Translations under genes and position numbers: made by a program
Assembly: GCF_047501465.1 (NCBI RefSeq)
Contig: NZ_JAZDRL010000002.1
Span: forward strand, 744,001 to 808,000
DNA length: 64,000 nt
Source: Pseudochelatococcus sp047501465
Lineage (GTDB): Bacteria > Pseudomonadota > Alphaproteobacteria > Rhizobiales > Beijerinckiaceae
Direction: 5' to 3'
The notes under the pieces: generated by a model
What the model saw: only the letters and a program-made list of their open reading frames with translations
Told to the model about the DNA's origin: nothing
Database searches by the model: none
Part shown: positions 60,407-64,000 of the stretch, piece by piece
How the letters are laid out: the number at the start of each line of letters is the position of its first letter
How positions within the stretch are numbered: position 1 is the stretch's first letter

Positions 60407-62173
60407 ATGGCAATCAACCTGCAAGCCCCGGACATCCGGGAACTGAAGCCCCATATCACGGTTTTCGGCGTCGGCGGAGCCGGCGGTAACGCCGTGAACA
60501 ACATGATCGAATCCGGCCTGCAGGGGGTCGAGTTCGTATGCGCAAATACCGATGCACAGGCGCTGACCAGCTCGCGCTGCGAGCGCATCATTCAGATGGG
60601 CACACAGGTAACAGAAGGTTTGGGCGCAGGCTCACAACCCGATATCGGCCGCGCAGCTGCTGAAGAAGTTATCGATGAGATCCGTGACAACCTGTCGGGC
60701 GCTCACATGGTGTTCATCACTGCCGGTATGGGCGGTGGTACCGGCACGGGTGCTGCTCCCGTTATCGCTCGCGCTGCACGCGAGATGGGCATTCTGACTG
60801 TTGGTGTTGTCACAAAGCCATTCCAATTTGAAGGCGCGCGCCGCATGAAGCTTGCGGATGCTGGCATTCAGGAATTGCATCAGGCTGTCGACACGCTGAT
60901 CGTGATCCCGAACCAGAATCTGTTCCGCGTTGCCAACGAAAAGACCACCTTTGCCGATGCGTTTTCGCTGGCAGACCAGGTGCTTTATTCCGGCGTTGCC
61001 TGCATCACCGATCTGATGGTGAAGGAGGGCCTCATCAACCTCGACTTCGCTGACGTTCGCTCGATCATGCGCGGCATGGGCAAGGCGATGATGGGTACGG
61101 GTGAGGCATCTGGCGAAGGCCGTGCAATTACGGCTGCAGAAGCCGCAATCGCTAACCCGCTGCTTGACGATGTGTCGATGAAGGGCGCACGCGGCCTTTT
61201 GATCTCGATCACCGGCGGTAACGACCTGACTCTGTATGAAGTTGACGAAGCCGCAACTCGCATCCGCGAAGAAGTTGACGCTGACGCCAACATCATTCTG
61301 GGTGCAACGTTTGATCCAGCCCTAGAAGGCATCATCCGCGTTTCTGTGGTAGCGACTGGCATTGAGCCGCTTGCAGCCGGCAATACCCAGGATGTAACCG
61401 CAACCGAGCAGCGCATCGCTGAAGTGGCTGAGCGTCTGCGTTCCGAGGCACGTCTGCGCGCAACACAGCCAACTGCACAGATCGCAGCTGGCCAGCCTGT
61501 TGCAGCTCAGCCTGCTTCCACCCAGACGGGCGGTTTCACGGCGCCTGTGCAGGTTGAGGCTCATGCACCAGTTGCGGCTCCTCAGCAGTTTTCTGCACAT
61601 GCATCAGCAATGGCATTGTCGTCACCACATGGTGTGCAGCATGCAGCGCCAGCAGTTGGTCGCCACGATGTTGTGTTTGAGCAGGCGCCGCCACGTGCAT
61701 CCGTTGCGCCAGCAGCAGCTGCACTAGCACCACAAGCACCTGTACAGCAGGAGTTGCTGCCTGAGCACTTCCTGCCGCCACGCGCTGAACAGACAGTTCG
61801 CCCTGCTCGCATGCCGCGTGTGGACGAACTGCCAATGCCAGCGCAGAACCAGATCCGCGCCAGCCGGGGTGAGGCACCTCAGCACGCACAGCAGGGGCAG
61901 CCCGCGCATGATCCGCGTCAGCGTATGTCGCTTTTGCAGCGTTTGGCATCAGTTGGTCTTGGCCGTCGTGAGGAAGCGCCTGCACCTGCACCGCAGCCAC
62001 GCGCTCAGGCCTCTGCACCGGTTCATACCCAGGCACCTGCGCAGCAGCCCGCGTTCCGTCAGCCACAAGCCGAATCACAACAGGCACGGCCAACGGTTAG
62101 CGCAGCTCGTAATGCCACGATCGATGACGATCAGCTTGAAATACCTGCGTTTCTTCGCCGTCAAGCTAACTGA
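60407..62173 (+). CDS. ftsZ: cell division protein FtsZ (long-tailed alphaproteobacterial type)
   Basis: This 588-residue tubulin-like GTPase has GVGGAGGNAVNNM, the signature GGGTGTGAAP (about 109-118), NTDAQAL and the T7 loop NLDFADVRSIM. After residue about 325 comes an unstructured linker of some 240 residues rich in Gln, Ala and Pro, ending in the conserved C-terminal peptide DDDQLEIPAFLRRQAN that binds FtsA and other partners. Long linkers are normal for the group (E. coli FtsZ is 383 residues). AGAGG lies 6 nt before the ATG, 85 bp after ftsA. Confidence 0.98.
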   Translation: MAINLQAPDIRELKPHITVFGVGGAGGNAVNNMIESGLQGVEFVCANTDAQALTSSRCERIIQMGTQVTEGLGAGSQPDIGRAAAEEVIDEIRDNLSGAHMVFITAGMGGGTGTGAAPVIARAAREMGILTVGVVTKPFQFEGARRMKLADAGIQELHQAVDTLIVIPNQNLFRVANEKTTFADAFSLADQVLYSGVACITDLMVKEGLINLDFADVRSIMRGMGKAMMGTGEASGEGRAITAAEAAIANPLLDDVSMKGARGLLISITGGNDLTLYEVDEAATRIREEVDADANIILGATFDPALEGIIRVSVVATGIEPLAAGNTQDVTATEQRIAEVAERLRSEARLRATQPTAQIAAGQPVAAQPASTQTGGFTAPVQVEAHAPVAAPQQFSAHASAMALSSPHGVQHAAPAVGRHDVVFEQAPPRASVAPAAAALAPQAPVQQELLPEHFLPPRAEQTVRPARMPRVDELPMPAQNQIRASRGEAPQHAQQGQPAHDPRQRMSLLQRLASVGLGRREEAPAPAPQPRAQASAPVHTQAPAQQPAFRQPQAESQQARPTVSAARNATIDDDQLEIPAFLRRQAN

Positions 62174-62208
62174 TTGATCTTATACGATCACATTTTTTAG
62201 AACTATCC

Positions 62209-62242
62209 ACAGCGGGGTTGAAAGGCTCCGCTGTTCTTTTTT
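62209..62242 (+). terminator. terminator after ftsZ
   Basis: ACAGCGG and CCGCTGT pair around a loop of about 12 nt, and are followed by TCTTTTTT. It lies 35 bp past the ftsZ stop. Confidence 0.8.
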
Positions 62243-62599
62243 GCGTCATTTTTGCCAATTGCGGGCATTCAGCGTGTGAAATTCCAGTGGAATGCCCTTT
62301 GAATGAAGAAAATGCGCACAAAATGGCCATAATTTGAGGGCTTTGCGCGTATGTTATCAATAAGTGTTAACAAATGGTAAATATTTGATTTCTAATGATT
62401 TTAGTTGTTATTGCACAATGTAACACACGGTAAGAAAGCGTGATTGGCGCTAGTGCAGTGTGGTGACTATGTTGGCCCCATAACGAGGCAGCAGTTTGGT
62501 TTCAGGTTTTCCTGTTTCACGAACACGCTACTCAAGGTGGGCTGACCAGGACCGGGTTGCAGCTTTACCGATGAATATGCGGTCTGGGAATGCAAATCG
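62243..62599 (+). other. 357-bp lpxC upstream region
   Basis: AT-rich spacer with no convincing gene. It includes GTTAACAAATGGTAAAT at about 62366-62382, a weak match to a CtrA half-site pair. It probably carries the lpxC promoter. The minus-strand frames here are short and have no ribosome-binding sites. Confidence 0.4.
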
Positions 62600-63550
62600 A
62601 TGAAGGCCAGCAGGCAAACGACGCTACGTAAGACCGTTACCCTTATGGGAGCGGGCGTCCATTCCGGCCAACCTGCCAAACTCGTGCTACATCCCGCAGA
62701 CGCCAATCATGGCATTGTTTTTTTACGCACGGGTCTGCCCAATGGGCGTGAGCGTCTTATCGATGCGCGCCACATGAATGTCAGCACCACCGAACTCTGC
62801 ACCGTGCTGGGCGATGTTGAGACGGGATCCGTTGCGACCATCGAGCATTTGATGGCAGCATTCACCGGTCTTGGCATCGATAACGTGCTGGCCGAGATCG
62901 ATGGCCCTGAAATGCCGATCCTGGATGGCAGCTCTGCTTGCTTCGTTGATGCAATTCTGGAGTCCGGTCTTGCAGTGCAGGAAGCTTCCCGTCGCTATCT
63001 CAAGGTTCTGCGCCCCGTGCGTATCGAGCATGGGCGTGGCTTTTCTGAATTGCTCCCCTTTGAGCGCGGCTTCCGTCTTGATGTCGAGATCGATTTTGAT
63101 TCCGCTGTGATCGGCCGCCAGCGCAAGGTGGTGGATCTGGATGCCACCACGTTCCGCAACGAAATCGCACACGCGCGCACTTTCGGTTTCATGCGTGACC
63201 TTGAGAAGCTGCGCACGATGGGGCTGGCACTGGGCTCTTCGCTGGAGAACTCGGTCGCTATCGCTGATGATGGAATCGTGAATCCTGAAGGCCTTCGCTA
63301 CACTGATGAGTTTGTGCGCCACAAGATGCTCGACGCTATTGGCGATCTTGCACTGTCCGGGTATGCGCTACAGGGTGAATACCGTTCCTACTGTGCTGGG
63401 CACCGTATGAATGTCGCCGTGCTTGAGGCGTTATTCAGCGATCGCGCAAATTACGCCATTGTTGATGCGCTGGCACCACGCCGCGAGTTCGGTTATGCAG
63501 AAATGGGTTCGGGGGTTGCAGTGCCAGCCTTCGCACCTGATTTGACCTGA
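62600..63550 (+). CDS. lpxC: UDP-3-O-acyl-N-acetylglucosamine deacetylase
   Basis: This 316-residue zinc enzyme performs the committed step of lipid A synthesis. It has TLRKTVTLMGAGVHSGQPA, the zinc-site block TIEHLMAAFTGLGIDN, DGPEMPILDGSSACFVDAI, ARTFGFMRDLEKLR and RHKMLDAIGDLALSG (zinc His and Asp) and AGHRMN (catalytic-region His). The ATG at 62600 has GGGAATG about 8 nt before it. It closes the dcw cluster, as in other alphaproteobacteria. Confidence 0.97.
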   Translation: MKASRQTTLRKTVTLMGAGVHSGQPAKLVLHPADANHGIVFLRTGLPNGRERLIDARHMNVSTTELCTVLGDVETGSVATIEHLMAAFTGLGIDNVLAEIDGPEMPILDGSSACFVDAILESGLAVQEASRRYLKVLRPVRIEHGRGFSELLPFERGFRLDVEIDFDSAVIGRQRKVVDLDATTFRNEIAHARTFGFMRDLEKLRTMGLALGSSLENSVAIADDGIVNPEGLRYTDEFVRHKMLDAIGDLALSGYALQGEYRSYCAGHRMNVAVLEALFSDRANYAIVDALAPRREFGYAEMGSGVAVPAFAPDLT

Positions 63551-63566
63551 TCATAATCAATTACTG

Positions 63567-63595
63567 AAGTGCGGGTGTTGATTGCCCGCACTTTC
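63567..63595 (+). terminator. terminator-like hairpin after lpxC
   Basis: AAGTGCGGG and CCCGCACTT form a perfect 9-bp stem with a 9-nt loop, 17 bp past the stop, followed by a short TC run. Probably the lpxC terminator. Confidence 0.7.
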
Positions 63596-63705
63596 GGCGG
63601 TGCTGATCTGCATATCAGTGCGGCCAGCCGATGGTAGCTTTCTGCGCGCTGTAGGCCCATGGGCAAGTTCTCGCCACGCCGTTCTTAGGAACTCACTGCA
63701 TCGAG

Positions 63706-63795
63706 CCAAAAGTGGACATCGCTTTTGGATTGATGTGATGCTTACGCAAAGAGATAGAGCGCAGTTCTGATTCCATCAAAATGTTCTGTGCTTTA
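63706..63795 (-). repeat. intergenic repeat element, copy 5 (inverted orientation)
   Basis: Read on the minus strand, a 41-bp unit (63795-63755) bounded by TAAAGCA and CGCTCTA is followed about 27 bp later by AAAAGCGATGTCCACTTTTG, closely matching the tail of copy 1 (two mismatches over 20 nt). Total length is 90 bp. Confidence 0.7.
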
Positions 63796-63805
63796 CCTGC
63801 AGCTG

Positions 63806-63832
63806 CCCTGACGAGAAGCTCAACACATTCTG
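63806..63832 (+). repeat. 27-nt repeat shared with the ftsI-murE element
   Basis: CCCTGACGAGAAGCTCAACA and the next seven bases match 47436-47462 at 26 of 27 positions. Only this right-hand part of the larger element is present here. Confidence 0.7.
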
Positions 63833-64000
63833 ATGTGCATTGATGTACACAGTGTAGGCTGAAACTTCCTGAATCGCGTTGGATAGGGCTGAGTTTCCCG
63901 GTTTTTCAGCCGTGGGTGTGTTTAACAGAAACGTTTGCACAATAGAGTGCTTGGCGTATGGGGTGTGTTTGGGGTAAACAGCCTTTGGTTGGGGGTATGT

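Larger units (their letters stand above)
63596..64000. other. 405-bp gene-free end of window with repeats
   Basis: No gene is convincing here. bamD, a usual neighbour of lpxC in this group, is not seen before the window ends. The region holds copy 5 of the intergenic element (63706-63795) and the 27-nt repeat at 63806-63832. Confidence 0.5.

Overview
The window is chromosomal DNA of an alphaproteobacterium, most likely a member of the Hyphomicrobiales (Rhizobiales) near the Brucellaceae/Bartonellaceae. This rests on the gene set: an alphaproteobacterial-type glutamate-cysteine ligase, hisS-hisZ-hisG, a CIRCE-controlled groESL, a lipid A block flanked by the small families DUF4170 and DUF2093, and a dcw cluster ending in a long-tailed FtsZ and lpxC. 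No lineage name is read directly from the DNA. I see no insertion sequence, prophage, CRISPR array, tRNA or rRNA operon.

Layout. 1-8.3 kb (minus strand): the start of a class II glutamine amidotransferase, groL-groES, a META-domain exported protein, histidine genes hisG/hisZ/hisS, and purD. 8.4-10.5 kb (plus): xseA and a DUF2093 gene. 10.4-15.0 kb (minus): a lipid A block of lpxK, kdtA, a DUF374 acyltransferase-like gene, DUF4170 and a CysQ-like phosphatase. 15.4-26.5 kb: gshA, radC, map, an FkbM methyltransferase, sfsA, a DEAD-box helicase with a very long basic tail, trpGDC and a small lipoprotein. 26.6-41 kb is the accessory part: a patatin, an SMP-30 protein, DedA, pdxY, a Nudix protein, small exported proteins, cysS, LOG, a LysM protein and amn, with three orphan minus-strand genes among them. 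40.9-43.8 kb: a peptidoglycan amidase, a lytic transglycosylase and the RNase P RNA. 44.0-63.6 kb: the dcw cluster rsmH-ftsL-ftsI-murE-murF-mraY-murD-ftsW-murG-murC-murB-ftsQ-ftsA-ftsZ-lpxC.

How the parts work together. The dcw genes are tightly packed, with several ATGA overlaps, and supply most of the steps from UDP-MurNAc to lipid II and the core divisome. Two neighbours expected in related genomes are absent from their usual places: mraZ before rsmH, and ddl between murB and ftsQ. Cell-wall turnover genes sit just upstream, and lipid A genes lie both in the 10-15 kb block and at the dcw end (lpxC).

Most notable. The gene at 30028-30999 encodes a protein with a complete-looking CE-clan (Ulp1-like) tetrad, H196-D216-Q249-C255, behind a polar N-terminus and a hydrophobic helix. 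This is the layout of bacterial deubiquitinase/deSUMOylase effectors. Two other orphans have effector-like N-termini: a 259-residue protein at 26611-27390, and a 46-residue tandem-repeat protein near 40.0-40.6 kb whose natural start codon appears to be ATA. I suggest these are secreted host-interaction proteins. A second pattern is a family of about 90-bp intergenic elements (five copies) built from a 42-bp TAGAGC...GCTCTA unit plus a GCGGTATCCACTTTTG-like tail.
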